From NCBI GenBank assembly GCA_012031035.1, contig JAAUUT010000010.1, positions 1 to 64,000 on the forward strand: a DNA stretch of 64,000 bases. The letters run 5' to 3'. Each line of letters opens with the position of its first letter. Positions within the stretch are counted from its first letter, which is position 1. Source of the stretch: Candidatus Altimarinota bacterium. GTDB taxonomy: Bacteria; Cyanobacteriota; Cyanobacteriia; Cyanobacteriales; Microcystaceae. Position numbers and translations under genes: made by a program. Under the pieces are notes generated by a model. It made no database searches. It was not told the DNA's origin and worked only from the letters and a program-made list of their open reading frames with translations. Below are positions 46,110 to 55,483 of this stretch, piece by piece.

Positions 46110-46553
46110 ATGAGCAAAGGATGTACTAAACCCATTGAAATTCTACTCGTAGAAGATAACCCTGGCGATATCCAGCTAACCCGAATCGCTTTAGAAGATA
46201 ACAAAATGAATATCAATTTGAGCGTAGCAGAAGATGGGGTAGAAGCACTGGAATTTCTGAAAAAAGAGGGTAAATATGCCAATGCTCCCCATCCCGATCT
46301 GGTTTTACTCGATCTCAATTTACCTAAAAAAGACGGGCGCGAGGTTTTAGCACAAATGAAAGCCGATCCTGTTTTGAAGCGCATTCCAGTCGTTATTCTG
46401 ACAACTTCCCAAGCAGAAGAAGATGTTCTAAAAGCCTATAATCTTTGTGCTAACTGTTATATAACTAAACCTGTTGACCTAGATCAGTTTGTCAAAATCG
46501 TGCGCTCAATCGAAAGTTTTTGGTTCACCATAGTCAAACTACCGCCAGAATAG
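46110..46553 (+). CDS. Rcp1-type response regulator
   Basis: A 147-residue single receiver domain. EILLVEDNPGDIQLTRIALE carries the acidic pocket, LVLLDLNLPKKDG the phospho-Asp (about residue 70), ILTTSQAEED the Thr/Ser switch, and ITKP the Lys. The long LNLPKKDGREVL loop and the size match Rcp1, the response regulator partner of cyanobacterial phytochrome Cph1. No DNA-binding domain is present. A hybrid kinase lies 115 bases downstream on the same strand and may work with it. The start is ATG 46110 rather than the TTG before it. Confidence 0.9.
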   Translation: MSKGCTKPIEILLVEDNPGDIQLTRIALEDNKMNINLSVAEDGVEALEFLKKEGKYANAPHPDLVLLDLNLPKKDGREVLAQMKADPVLKRIPVVILTTSQAEEDVLKAYNLCANCYITKPVDLDQFVKIVRSIESFWFTIVKLPPE

Positions 46554-46668
46554 AATTATAAATGATGAATGATGAATTATGAAAATTTTCTAAAAATTTA
46601 GTCTTTAAAAGTAGTCAATATTCTCCCCTACTCTCCCACTGTTGCCTGTTCCCTTTGACCAATGACTG

Positions 46669-49281
46669 ATGACTAATGGCCATATTAAAATTTTGCTGGT
46701 AGAAGACAATCCTGGCGATGTTCTTTTACTTAAAGAGTTTTTGAGAGATGTTAACTCGACTCAGTTTGAGTTAACGCCCGTCGAGTGTCTTAAAGAAGCA
46801 TTACAATTTCTCGACGAACAGAGGTTTGATATCGTTTTGTTAGACCTTTCTCTACCCGATAGCCAAGGATTAGAAACCTTTGTCGAAATCGATCGCAATG
46901 CGCCTTTGATTCCTATTGTCGTGCTAACGGGATTAGACGATGAAACCGTTGCGATTCGGGCGATGCAGGAGGGAGCGCAAGACTATCTCGTCAAAGGACA
47001 AGTCGATGGCAATCTCTTAGGACGGGCCATTCGATACGCGATCGAACGCAAGCAAGCACAAGAAATTTTACGACAGCGAGAGCGTCAATTAAGTGCCGTA
47101 TTTAACAGCGCTCTCAACGCGATCGCGATCGCCGACGATAATGGTAGATATATTGATGCAAATCCGGCTGCTTGCGAACTTTTTGGCGTTTCGCGAGAAG
47201 AGTTGTTAAATTCAAGTATTGCTGATTTTGCTGAAGCGAGTTTTGATTTCAATCTCGCTTGGCAAACCTTCCGAGAACAGGGACAAATGAAGGGCGAGTT
47301 TTGTCTTTGTCGCCGCGATGGAACGGTGCGAGAAGTAGAATTTGCTGCTACGGCTGACTTTTTACCGCACCAACACCTATCCATTTTACGAGATATAACC
47401 GAGCGCAAGCGATCGGCACTCGCCCTCAAACACCAAACAGAAATTTTGCAAGCGATTTTCGATCATATTCCCGTAATGTTGAGCTTCTACGATGCTAACG
47501 GTCGCCTAGAAATGGTCAACAAAGCGTTCGAGAAAATCTTAGGCTGGTCGCTAGAAGAACTCAAAGAAACAGATGTTTTAGCCGAGTGCTATCCTGACCC
47601 CGATTATCGCGCGGGGGTTTTAGAATTTATGAAAACTCCCGATGGAAGTTGGAGAGACTTTCACACCAGAAATCGAGCGGGAACTATCATAGAAACCTCT
47701 TGGGCAAACGTGCGCTTGCCCAGTGGCTTTAATGTCGGTATCGGTCAGGATATCACCGAACGCAAGCGAGCCGAGCAGAAAATCTACGAACAAGCCGCCC
47801 TTTTAGAGATTACCACCAATGCCATTCTCGTGTGCGATCGCGCCAACCAAATTATTTTTTGGAATAAAGGAGCCGAGCAACTTTATGGCTGGCTCCCAGA
47901 AGAAGCTTTGGGCAAAGATTCCACTGAGTTGCTCTATGAAGAAATCTCGCCCCAACTCGAATCGGCTTTCCAAGAAGTTGCCGAGCGGGGCGAGTGGCAA
48001 GGGGAGTTGCATAAAATCGACAAATATGGTAAAGAAGTCATTGTTGAAAGTCGCTGGACGCAGGTACGCGACGAACGCGGACAACCCAAATCGATTCTGC
48101 GCGTCGATACCGATATTACCGAAAAAAAGCACCTAGAAGCGCAAATTCTCCGCGCTCAGCGTCTAGAAAGCCTGGGAACCCTAGCAAGCGGCATCGCTCA
48201 CGACCTCAACAACATTCTGACACCGATTTTAACAACCGCTCAACTCCTACCGCTCAAAAATCCCGATTTTGACGAGCGAAGTATGCAGCTTTTAAAATTG
48301 CTAGAGGGAAGCGCTAGACGCGGTGCGGATTTGGTCAAACAAATTCTCTCCTTTGCGCGAGGAGTCGAAGGTAAGCGTAGCATCGTACAAGTCGGACACC
48401 TGTTATGGGAAGTCGTAAAAATTGCTAAAAGCACGTTTCCTAAATCGATAGAAATCGAGGCAGATATCCCCACGCACGAACTAGGAATGGTGTTTGCCGA
48501 CGCGACTCACTTACATCAAGTTTTGATGAATCTCTGCGTCAACGCGCGCGATGCTATGCCGGATGGGGGAAACTTGCTTATTTCTGCCCACAATACCTTT
48601 CTAGACGAGCGTGATGCCAAGAAAAACCTTTATGCTAAAGTTGGACGCTATCTTGTCATCAGATTTTCGGATACGGGAATCGGTATGACTCCCGAAATTC
48701 TCGATCGCATTTTTGAGCCTTTTTTTACTACCAAAGAGGTCGGTAAAGGAACGGGATTGGGTCTTTCAACAACGCTAGGCATCGTTAAAGGCTATGGGGG
48801 GTTTATTACCGTCTCTAGCAAGGTTGGTGACGGAAGTACTTTTAAAGTTTATCTGCCGCAAGTTAATGAAGCTCAAAAGCAGGTAGATATAGAATCGGAT
48901 ATGCCTAGAGGCAAGGGAGAATTAATTTTAGTCGTTGATGACGAAGCAGCGGTGCGAGAAATTACCCAAACCTCATTAGAAGCTAGTGGCTATCGAGTAT
49001 TGCTTGCTAAAGATGGAATTGATGCGATCGCGCTTTATACGCAGCACAAAGATGAGATTAAAGCTATTTTAATGGATATTATGATGCCCTCGATGGATGG
49101 CACTACGGCAAGTCGAACCCTGCACAAAATTAATCCTAACGTTAAAATTATTGCGACTAGCGGGTTAATTTCCAACGAAAAAATTGCTCAAGAGGCTGGC
49201 GATAGTATCAAAGCATTTCTCTCAAAGCCTTACACCTTGAAAGATTTATTAAATGTATTACATGAGATTGTTAATCAGTAA
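46669..49281 (+). CDS. hybrid histidine kinase: REC-PAS3-HisKA-HATPase-REC
   Basis: An 870-residue signalling protein. The N-terminal receiver (residues 5-120) has VLLDLSLPDSQG. Three PAS domains follow at about 135-250, 255-370 and 375-490. The dimerisation helix carries the phospho-His in ASGIAHDLNNIL (about residue 511). The ATPase domain shows MNLCVNARDAMPDGG and GTGLGLSTTLGIVKGYGG. The C-terminal receiver (about 750-868) has LMDIMMPSMDG and a Lys in FLSKPYT. No membrane helix is present, so it is a soluble sensor, probably of an internal or PAS-bound cofactor. The signal is unknown. Its 3' end is one base from the convergent kinase gene. Confidence 0.93.
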   Translation: MTNGHIKILLVEDNPGDVLLLKEFLRDVNSTQFELTPVECLKEALQFLDEQRFDIVLLDLSLPDSQGLETFVEIDRNAPLIPIVVLTGLDDETVAIRAMQEGAQDYLVKGQVDGNLLGRAIRYAIERKQAQEILRQRERQLSAVFNSALNAIAIADDNGRYIDANPAACELFGVSREELLNSSIADFAEASFDFNLAWQTFREQGQMKGEFCLCRRDGTVREVEFAATADFLPHQHLSILRDITERKRSALALKHQTEILQAIFDHIPVMLSFYDANGRLEMVNKAFEKILGWSLEELKETDVLAECYPDPDYRAGVLEFMKTPDGSWRDFHTRNRAGTIIETSWANVRLPSGFNVGIGQDITERKRAEQKIYEQAALLEITTNAILVCDRANQIIFWNKGAEQLYGWLPEEALGKDSTELLYEEISPQLESAFQEVAERGEWQGELHKIDKYGKEVIVESRWTQVRDERGQPKSILRVDTDITEKKHLEAQILRAQRLESLGTLASGIAHDLNNILTPILTTAQLLPLKNPDFDERSMQLLKLLEGSARRGADLVKQILSFARGVEGKRSIVQVGHLLWEVVKIAKSTFPKSIEIEADIPTHELGMVFADATHLHQVLMNLCVNARDAMPDGGNLLISAHNTFLDERDAKKNLYAKVGRYLVIRFSDTGIGMTPEILDRIFEPFFTTKEVGKGTGLGLSTTLGIVKGYGGFITVSSKVGDGSTFKVYLPQVNEAQKQVDIESDMPRGKGELILVVDDEAAVREITQTSLEASGYRVLLAKDGIDAIALYTQHKDEIKAILMDIMMPSMDGTTASRTLHKINPNVKIIATSGLISNEKIAQEAGDSIKAFLSKPYTLKDLLNVLHEIVNQ

Positions 49282-49282
49282 T

Positions 49283-50713
49283 TCATTGATTTTTATTATC
49301 GCTTTCTATTACCAATCCTCCCTGAGTAACTGGTAAATCTAACCAGGAACTAAGTTCGCTTGCCAGCCAAGCGATTTCTGGTTCGGTTAAATTAAAATTT
49401 AGAGTATACTGGCGTTTTCCTGCCCAAATCGATAAAGAAGCTGGTATTTTAACGCGATCGCCCTCAGAATCTTTTGTATAAGCGAGGTCTTTATATTGCA
49501 ACTTGTCAATTGCCTGTCGTGGGGAAGTACGCGCTTGGGGATATCGAATGCCAAACAGTTCTTTGGTTAAAGAAATTGTTTGAGAATCGATCCGCAGTCT
49601 TGCTCGTCCGAATAAACTATAGAGAATAGTAGTAATCATGCCAATTCCTGCTGCCCAAAACGGCAGCGAAAACAATCCAAAAAATAAATTTCCAGGAAAG
49701 GGTGCAAAAAGCACCATACTCATCCAAAAAAGAATAAAAGAATTCCAGGCGATCGCAAAAGCTCCTAAAAATAATAATGCAGGATAAAATCCTTTGGAGG
49801 GAAAAATAATTTGTAATACCTCATCATTTTTAGAAAGTAAAATATTACTGCCAAATGGTTGACTAATTGCTGAATTAATAGAAACTAATTGAGGTCTTTC
49901 TAAAGCTTCTAAAGCTTCTTGAGCCGATTTAAATCGTTTCTCCAAACTCGGTGCGATCGCGCGTTTCAACCAATTAGTTAAATTGGGGCTGAGGTTGGTT
50001 AAGTTTTCAAATTGAATTCTTAAATCTTTTTGGGGTAAATCGGCAGGATGAATTCCTATTACTAAATAAATTAAAGTGGCTCCTAAACTGTAAATATCCG
50101 ATGCCTCAACTGCACGTCCGCCAAACTGTTCTGGCGGCATATAACCATAAGTTCCCACTAATGTAATCGTTCCTCCTTCTGCCGCAGCCAGGGTTTGTAC
50201 CGCTCCAAAATCGACTAAATAAACTTGACCGACACTATGTCCAGAACGATTGGTTAATAATATATTACTTGGTTTGATATCGCGGTGAATAACTGAAGGT
50301 TTTTGGCCGTGTAAATAAATGAGAATTTCTAATAAAGATTTAGCAATTTGTTGAATTTCTTCTTCGTTAAATGTTCTTCCTTCTTTGAGATGTTCTTCTA
50401 GAGATTTTGCTTCGATATAAGTTTGTACTAGGGCAAATCCTTTAAGATTTGAGAAATTTATCTCGAAATAATCTAAATAACGAGGAATAGAAGGATGTGA
50501 TAGATGGCGAAGGGTCTGTGCTTCTCTCTCGAAGAGTTTAAGATTATCCCATTCAAAATCACTATTAAAAATAAGTAATTTGAGGACAATGTTTTCTTGG
50601 GTTGTGAGGTCGCGGGCTAAAAAAGTTTGTCTGCCAGCTTTTTTACCTAATTGCTTGATAATTTCATAGCGATCGCTCAATATTTGACCGATTTTCAAGT
50701 CTCTATTTCCCAT
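49283..50713 (-). CDS. membrane-linked Ser/Thr protein kinase
   Basis: A 476-residue kinase. The ATP-loop is unusual (LGKKAGRQTFLARD, not G-x-G-x-x-G), though VLKLL keeps the lysine. The catalytic loop VIHRDIKPSNILLT (about residues 145-158) and VDFGAVQTLA with YMPPEQFGG are intact, so activity is possible. The kinase domain ends near 270. At about 318-375 are two or three membrane helices (FYPALLFLGAFAIAWNSFIL, NLFFGLFSLPFWAAGIGMIT), then a cytosolic beta-rich tail. The layout differs from the soluble kinase at 27315. It probably anchors in the thylakoid or plasma membrane. Confidence 0.9.
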   Translation of the reverse strand: MGNRDLKIGQILSDRYEIIKQLGKKAGRQTFLARDLTTQENIVLKLLIFNSDFEWDNLKLFEREAQTLRHLSHPSIPRYLDYFEINFSNLKGFALVQTYIEAKSLEEHLKEGRTFNEEEIQQIAKSLLEILIYLHGQKPSVIHRDIKPSNILLTNRSGHSVGQVYLVDFGAVQTLAAAEGGTITLVGTYGYMPPEQFGGRAVEASDIYSLGATLIYLVIGIHPADLPQKDLRIQFENLTNLSPNLTNWLKRAIAPSLEKRFKSAQEALEALERPQLVSINSAISQPFGSNILLSKNDEVLQIIFPSKGFYPALLFLGAFAIAWNSFILFWMSMVLFAPFPGNLFFGLFSLPFWAAGIGMITTILYSLFGRARLRIDSQTISLTKELFGIRYPQARTSPRQAIDKLQYKDLAYTKDSEGDRVKIPASLSIWAGKRQYTLNFNLTEPEIAWLASELSSWLDLPVTQGGLVIESDNKNQ

Positions 50714-51073
50714 AATAATTATTCTTTTTAGAAAACGCGATCGCTTTTCAGTAATCAGTAATCAGTTATCAGTGACCGGAAGCTTATACTTTGGTCTAAT
50801 CTACTGAAAATTGCTGTTGTTTTACCCAATCAATCCTATTGTAATAAATGCTCTCTTAATGCTACGTAATCCAAAAGTAGGGGACGGGGCTTTCAAGGTG
50901 GCGACGTAGAGACGCGATATATCGCGTCTTTACCATACACAGCCCTTCGCGAATGGTTATTCGCCCTCACGGGAATGGTTATAAGAGGCTCCCTTTGCAA
51001 TTTTATTAATAGGTAGTGCGATTATCTTGCTCGCGCTTGGAGGTTTGTGAGCGAGACGCTGATACGACAATTA
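50714..51073. repeat. intergenic region with perfect palindrome at 50910-50929
   Basis: No gene is seen in these 360 bases. AGACGCGATA followed directly by TATCGCGTCT is a perfect 20-bp palindrome; with one mismatch it extends to 50906-50933. A half copy (GTAAAGACGCGATAT) occurs at 62431. It is a small dispersed palindrome family rather than a terminator, as no T run follows. Confidence 0.6.
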
Positions 51074-52825
51074 CTACAATAAACCTTCAAAATTGCCCGC
51101 CAAATAATGTGTTCGACACAAATGACGTTGAATCTTACCGCTAGAGGTTTTGGGGATAGTACCTGGTTTCAAAAGTAGGATATCGTATACTTGCAACTCG
51201 TGTTGTCCAGAGACGGCTTTACGGATAGCTTGAATTAATTGCTTTGGTTCGATATCTTCACCCGAATTACCATTATTACTGCGTTTTATATAGTTGCGTT
51301 CTATTTCTGCTATGACAACTAACTTTTCTTCTCCTCCAATCTCTACAGAAAATCCAGCAGCGCAATTCGGTCTAATTAGAGAATGACTTTGTTCTACCGT
51401 CCATTCGATATCTTGAGGATAATAATTGCGACCGTTGATAATAATAATATCCTTAAGGCGACCCGTGACGAAAAGTTCGTCATCTTCGAGAAATCCCAAG
51501 TCACCAGTCCGCAGAAATGGCCCTTCGTTGGTGTCTGTGAGATAAGCATTAAAAGTATTTTTCGTTTCTTCTTCTTGATTCCAGTAACCCTGCGCCACGC
51601 TAGAACCCGATACCCAGATTTCACCCACTTCATAAGAAGCACATTGAATGAGCGTTTTGGGGTTGACAACAAGCACTTTTTGATCTACTAGACTGCGACC
51701 GCAACTTACAACCGTTCGAGCATTATCGCCATTGCTAGCAGCGATGACATGATGTTTTTCTAGAGCCTCTGCTTTAACGTTTTTGTAGGCGATCGCGCTC
51801 ATTTTTTGACCGCCCGATACAATTAAGGTGGCCTCTGCCATACCATAGCAAGGATAAAAAGCTTCTCGGCGAAAACCGCAGGGTTCAAACATCTGCGCGA
51901 ATTGTTCTAGAATTTCGTAACTAATCGCTTCGGAACCATTAAAGGCAAGATTCCAACTGCTGAGATCGAGGTTAGTGAGTTGTTCTGGCGTGACTTTGCG
52001 CGCGACCAAATTATAAGCAAAATTAGGCCCGCCACTGGTATTCGCTTTGTAGCGAGAAATCGCCTGCAACCAACGAATCGGACTTTGCAAAAACATGAGT
52101 GGCGACATAAGAATTACCGGAAACCCGCCGTAAAGGGGCTGTAAGACCCCTCCAATCAATCCCATGTCATGATATAAAGGCAACCAAATCACGCCCGTAC
52201 TGTTGGGCGAATGCTCGAAGCAACGATAAATCCAACTTAGATTGTGGAGTAAATTGCGATGGGCGATCGCAACGCCTTTGGGTTCTGCTGTCGAACCGGA
52301 GGTATATTGCAAAAAAGCTAGCGTATCGCCGCTAAGAATAGGAAATTGCCATTTATCGGCTAAAGACTCGTCTAAATTATCCGTTGCTGCCCAGTGTAGC
52401 GTTTTTAATTCGGGAGATCGCTCCCATTGCCGTTCTAAATTACCCAAAACCGAACGCACGCTCAAAGCGACTTTCGGTTGCGCATCGGCTATCATCGTTT
52501 GCAGGCGAGTTGCCAAACGGTTAGGTCGGGGTGGATAAGCAGGAACGGCAATAACGCCAGCATAAAGACAGCCAAAAAATGCGACAATATAATCTAAGCC
52601 TGGCGGATAGATTAAAAGAGCGCGATCGCCCGGATCGCAAAAAGATTGGAGATAAACAGCAATCGTCCGTGCTTTGCGATCGAGTTCGCCGTAGGTTAGG
52701 CTAACTTCTTCGGTTTCTCCATCCGTCAAAAATGTATAGCCCTTCAGATCGGGTTGAGCGATCGCCCTATAGCGTAGCAAATCGACTAATGTAGTAGCTT
52801 TAACAGGATGTTCAAAAAAATTCAT
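51074..52825 (-). CDS. fatty acyl-AMP ligase (FAAL-type)
   Basis: A 583-residue adenylate-forming enzyme. The P-loop region LQYTSGSTAEPKGVAIAHRN, WLPLYHDMGLIGGVLQPLYG, FNGSEAISYEILEQF and the A8-type GRLKDIIIINGRNYYPQDIE are the FAAL pattern. FAALs load acyl-AMP onto carrier proteins rather than CoA, usually for PKS or lipopeptide synthesis. No carrier protein gene is adjacent; the nearest carrier domain is the decayed one at 32.9 kb. The C-terminal lysine region KPGTIPKTSSGKIQRHLCRT is present. Confidence 0.88.
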   Translation of the reverse strand: MNFFEHPVKATTLVDLLRYRAIAQPDLKGYTFLTDGETEEVSLTYGELDRKARTIAVYLQSFCDPGDRALLIYPPGLDYIVAFFGCLYAGVIAVPAYPPRPNRLATRLQTMIADAQPKVALSVRSVLGNLERQWERSPELKTLHWAATDNLDESLADKWQFPILSGDTLAFLQYTSGSTAEPKGVAIAHRNLLHNLSWIYRCFEHSPNSTGVIWLPLYHDMGLIGGVLQPLYGGFPVILMSPLMFLQSPIRWLQAISRYKANTSGGPNFAYNLVARKVTPEQLTNLDLSSWNLAFNGSEAISYEILEQFAQMFEPCGFRREAFYPCYGMAEATLIVSGGQKMSAIAYKNVKAEALEKHHVIAASNGDNARTVVSCGRSLVDQKVLVVNPKTLIQCASYEVGEIWVSGSSVAQGYWNQEEETKNTFNAYLTDTNEGPFLRTGDLGFLEDDELFVTGRLKDIIIINGRNYYPQDIEWTVEQSHSLIRPNCAAGFSVEIGGEEKLVVIAEIERNYIKRSNNGNSGEDIEPKQLIQAIRKAVSGQHELQVYDILLLKPGTIPKTSSGKIQRHLCRTHYLAGNFEGLL

Positions 52826-52912
52826 TCAATATAATCGATAGTTTGCAAAGTAAAATAACAGGCTTTTTTCAATAAATGTTAGCCTATAGCATTTTTTAGT
52901 TAAAGGAGATAT

Positions 52913-54229
52913 ATGGCGATCCAGATTCGCAAACTGGCACAAATGACACCACAAGACCTTGCGACCCTTCAAAAACGGTCTGAGCTAGATATTGACAAAG
53001 TATTGCCGATCGCGCAAACCGTTATCGATAAGATTAAGCAAGACGGCGATGCGGGAGTCGTCGAATACGCCAGAAAATTTGACTACGCAGACGCAACCGC
53101 AGAAAATCTGAAGGTTACAGAAGAAGAATTCGCTAAAGCAGAAGACGCGATCGAACCAGACGTTAAAGCAGCAATAGAACAAGCATTTACTAATATAAAA
53201 GCCGTTCACCAGCGCCAGATGCCCGAAGAAATGAACTTGGCGGAAATTGATACAGGGGTCTTCGCAGGAGAAAAAATAACGCCGATTCCCAAAGTCGGAT
53301 TGTACGTTCCCAGAGGACGAGGCGCATTTCCTTCGATGATGTTAATGTTAGCGATTCCCGCCGTCGTTGCAGGCGTGGATCGCGTTATCGTATGCACCCC
53401 GCCAGACAAGCAAGGCAATGTAGAACCCGTATCTTTAGTCGCCGCACGGATGGCAGGCGTTAAAGAAATTTATAAACTAGGAGGAGTTCAGGCGATCGCA
53501 GCAATGGGACTCGGAACTCAAACCGTCCCCAAAGTCGATAAAATTACTGGCCCATGTAGCGTTTATGGCGCTGCTGCCAAACGGTTATTATTTGGAACCG
53601 TTGATGTCGGACTTCCCGCCGGGCCAAGCGAATCGATTGTTTTGGCAGATGAAACCACCGATCCCCAATTAGCAGCCTTGGATCTTTTAATTGAAGCAGA
53701 ACACGGTTCGGATTCTGCGGCGTTATTAGTGACTCACAGCGAATCAGTTGCCCTCAAAGCAAGCGAGTATATCTCTCACTATCTCAAACAACTTCCCGAT
53801 TGGCGAAGAGAGTTTTGCGAGCAAGGATTGTCTGCTTATGGGGGAATTGTGCTAACTTCCAACTTAGAAGAATCGATTCATTTCATCAACGAATATGCTC
53901 CAGAACATTTAGAGGTTTTGGTTAAAGATCCTTTTAGCGTCGTTGGAAAAATTAAAAATGCAGGGGAAATTTTATTAGGCGCTTATACCCCTTCTTCGAT
54001 GGCAACCTATGCAATTGGCGTTAATGCGGTACTGCCAACGGGAGGATTTGCCCGTTCTTATTCTGCGGTTTCCGTTTATGATTTTCTCAAGCGATCGACC
54101 CTGGCATACGTCACGAGTGAAGGGTTTAATCGTCTCAAACAAACCACCCAAACTTTGGCCGCTTACGAAGAGTTTCCCGCGCACGGAATGGCGATTCGAG
54201 AAAGAGAAGGATTGCTAGATTTGGGGTGA
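52913..54229 (+). CDS. hisD: histidinol dehydrogenase (HisD)
   Basis: A 438-residue zinc enzyme for the last two steps of histidine synthesis (L-histidinol to L-histidine, with 2 NAD+). Conserved segments are YVPRGRGAFPSMMLMLAIPA, KLGGVQAIAAMGLGT, DVGLPAGPSESIVLADE, the metal-site EAEHGSDSAALLVT (about residues 262-275), EYAPEHLEV and the C-terminal HGMAIREREGLLDLG. Length and start are typical. It is monocistronic; the RBS AAAGGAG lies 9 bases upstream of ATG. Confidence 0.96.
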   Translation: MAIQIRKLAQMTPQDLATLQKRSELDIDKVLPIAQTVIDKIKQDGDAGVVEYARKFDYADATAENLKVTEEEFAKAEDAIEPDVKAAIEQAFTNIKAVHQRQMPEEMNLAEIDTGVFAGEKITPIPKVGLYVPRGRGAFPSMMLMLAIPAVVAGVDRVIVCTPPDKQGNVEPVSLVAARMAGVKEIYKLGGVQAIAAMGLGTQTVPKVDKITGPCSVYGAAAKRLLFGTVDVGLPAGPSESIVLADETTDPQLAALDLLIEAEHGSDSAALLVTHSESVALKASEYISHYLKQLPDWRREFCEQGLSAYGGIVLTSNLEESIHFINEYAPEHLEVLVKDPFSVVGKIKNAGEILLGAYTPSSMATYAIGVNAVLPTGGFARSYSAVSVYDFLKRSTLAYVTSEGFNRLKQTTQTLAAYEEFPAHGMAIREREGLLDLG

Positions 54230-54364
54230 TTTTTGTTACGTAAGCGGACAAAGATAAATTGAGAGTTAAATAGCCTTGGGATGCAAAAGCAGTCATTTTC
54301 TATTCTTCATCGCCAGACAATTTGTGACATCCTCTTAAATGGTTATACTTGACAATTCAAAATA

Positions 54365-54745
54365 ATGTCTAATTTACCGCCATTAAATACAGATACCATC
54401 TGGGCAATTTTAAAAGAAGAAATTGACGATGCAACGGTCAATCAATTGGTCTGGAATGCCCTCGGCTATCGCTATGACGATATAAACAAAAGATGGGATA
54501 TCAGTCAAGTCGATCCCGAATGGCAACAAGAATACCCCGATCCTCCCGATTTTATTGCTAATAGACCGCCGACCGTTAAATTAACGCGATCGATTCCTCA
54601 AGAAAACAAACAATTATTAAAAGAAAAATTGGGATTTCAAGGCTATAAAATTGGAGAATTTGGCCCCAGACAAACGCGCCGCGCTACAGCAGCGAATTGG
54701 TTGCTTAGTTATCTGCAACAGTCTAGAAAGCTAGATCGAGACTAA
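54365..54745 (+). CDS. DUF1823 family protein
   Basis: A 126-residue cyanobacterial/plastid-type protein. LPPLNTDTIWAILKEEIDDA, TVNQLVWNALGYRYD and DPEWQQEYPDPPDFIANRPP define the family. It has no membrane helix and no known enzymatic motif. The function is unestablished as far as I know. It lies upstream of, but in another frame from, the Lon N-terminal gene, about 100 bases away. Confidence 0.85.
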   Translation: MSNLPPLNTDTIWAILKEEIDDATVNQLVWNALGYRYDDINKRWDISQVDPEWQQEYPDPPDFIANRPPTVKLTRSIPQENKQLLKEKLGFQGYKIGEFGPRQTRRATAANWLLSYLQQSRKLDRD

Positions 54746-54841
54746 AAAATTGCGATCGAAAAAAACTATCTTGCTCAGAACTAATCCTAAAAAATCCGTT
54801 AAAGTAAAAAGAGGACCGCTAACGCTTGCAAATCACGTAAT

Positions 54842-55483
54842 ATGCCCTCCTCTTCTTCCATTGCAGTTTGCGAACTTCCCTTATTTCCTCTACCGGAAGT
54901 TGTTTTATTTCCCGGTCGTCCCCTTCCTCTTCATATTTTTGAATTTCGCTACCGGATCTTAATGAATACGATCTTGGAAAGCGATCGCCGTTTCGGGGTG
55001 TTAATGGTCGATCCCATGACCGGGGAAATTGCCAAAATTGGCTGTTGTGCCGAGGTAATTCGCTTTCAGCGCTTACCCGACGATCGCATGAAAATTTTGA
55101 CCTTGGGTCAGCAGAGATTTAGATTGCTAGAGTACATTCGCGAGAAGCCTTATCGAGTAGGATTGGTTGAATGGATAGAAGACGAACCGCCGACCCAAGA
55201 CCTCAGACCACTTGCTAACGAGGTAGAAAAGTTGTTGCGCGATGTCGTCCATTTATCCGCTAAGTTGACCGACCAAAAAATCGACCTGCCAGATGATTTA
55301 CCAAGTTTGCCGCTAGAATTGTCCTATTGGGTTGCGGGAAATCTCTATGGCGTTGCTAACGAGCAGCAGACGCTTCTAGAAATGCAGAATACAGTTGCTC
55401 GCTTGCAACGAGAATCAGAAATTCTCACCTCAACTCGCAGTCATTTAGCTGCTCGCACGGCACTCAAAGACGCACTCAATTAA
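54842..55483 (+). CDS. LON peptidase N-terminal (substrate-binding) domain protein
   Basis: A 213-residue stand-alone Lon N-domain. ELPLFPLPEVVLFPGRPLPL and HIFEFRYRILMNTILES (residues 10-46), DRRFGVLM and FQRLPDDRMKILTLGQQRFR match the domain. There is no AAA+ ATPase and no protease, so it cannot itself degrade proteins. A substrate-binding or regulatory role is usual for such proteins. The C-terminal helix LARTALKDALN ends 4 bases into the convergent pheA gene. Start ATG 54842; MPSSSS precedes the conserved core. Confidence 0.85.
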   Translation: MPSSSSIAVCELPLFPLPEVVLFPGRPLPLHIFEFRYRILMNTILESDRRFGVLMVDPMTGEIAKIGCCAEVIRFQRLPDDRMKILTLGQQRFRLLEYIREKPYRVGLVEWIEDEPPTQDLRPLANEVEKLLRDVVHLSAKLTDQKIDLPDDLPSLPLELSYWVAGNLYGVANEQQTLLEMQNTVARLQRESEILTSTRSHLAARTALKDALN

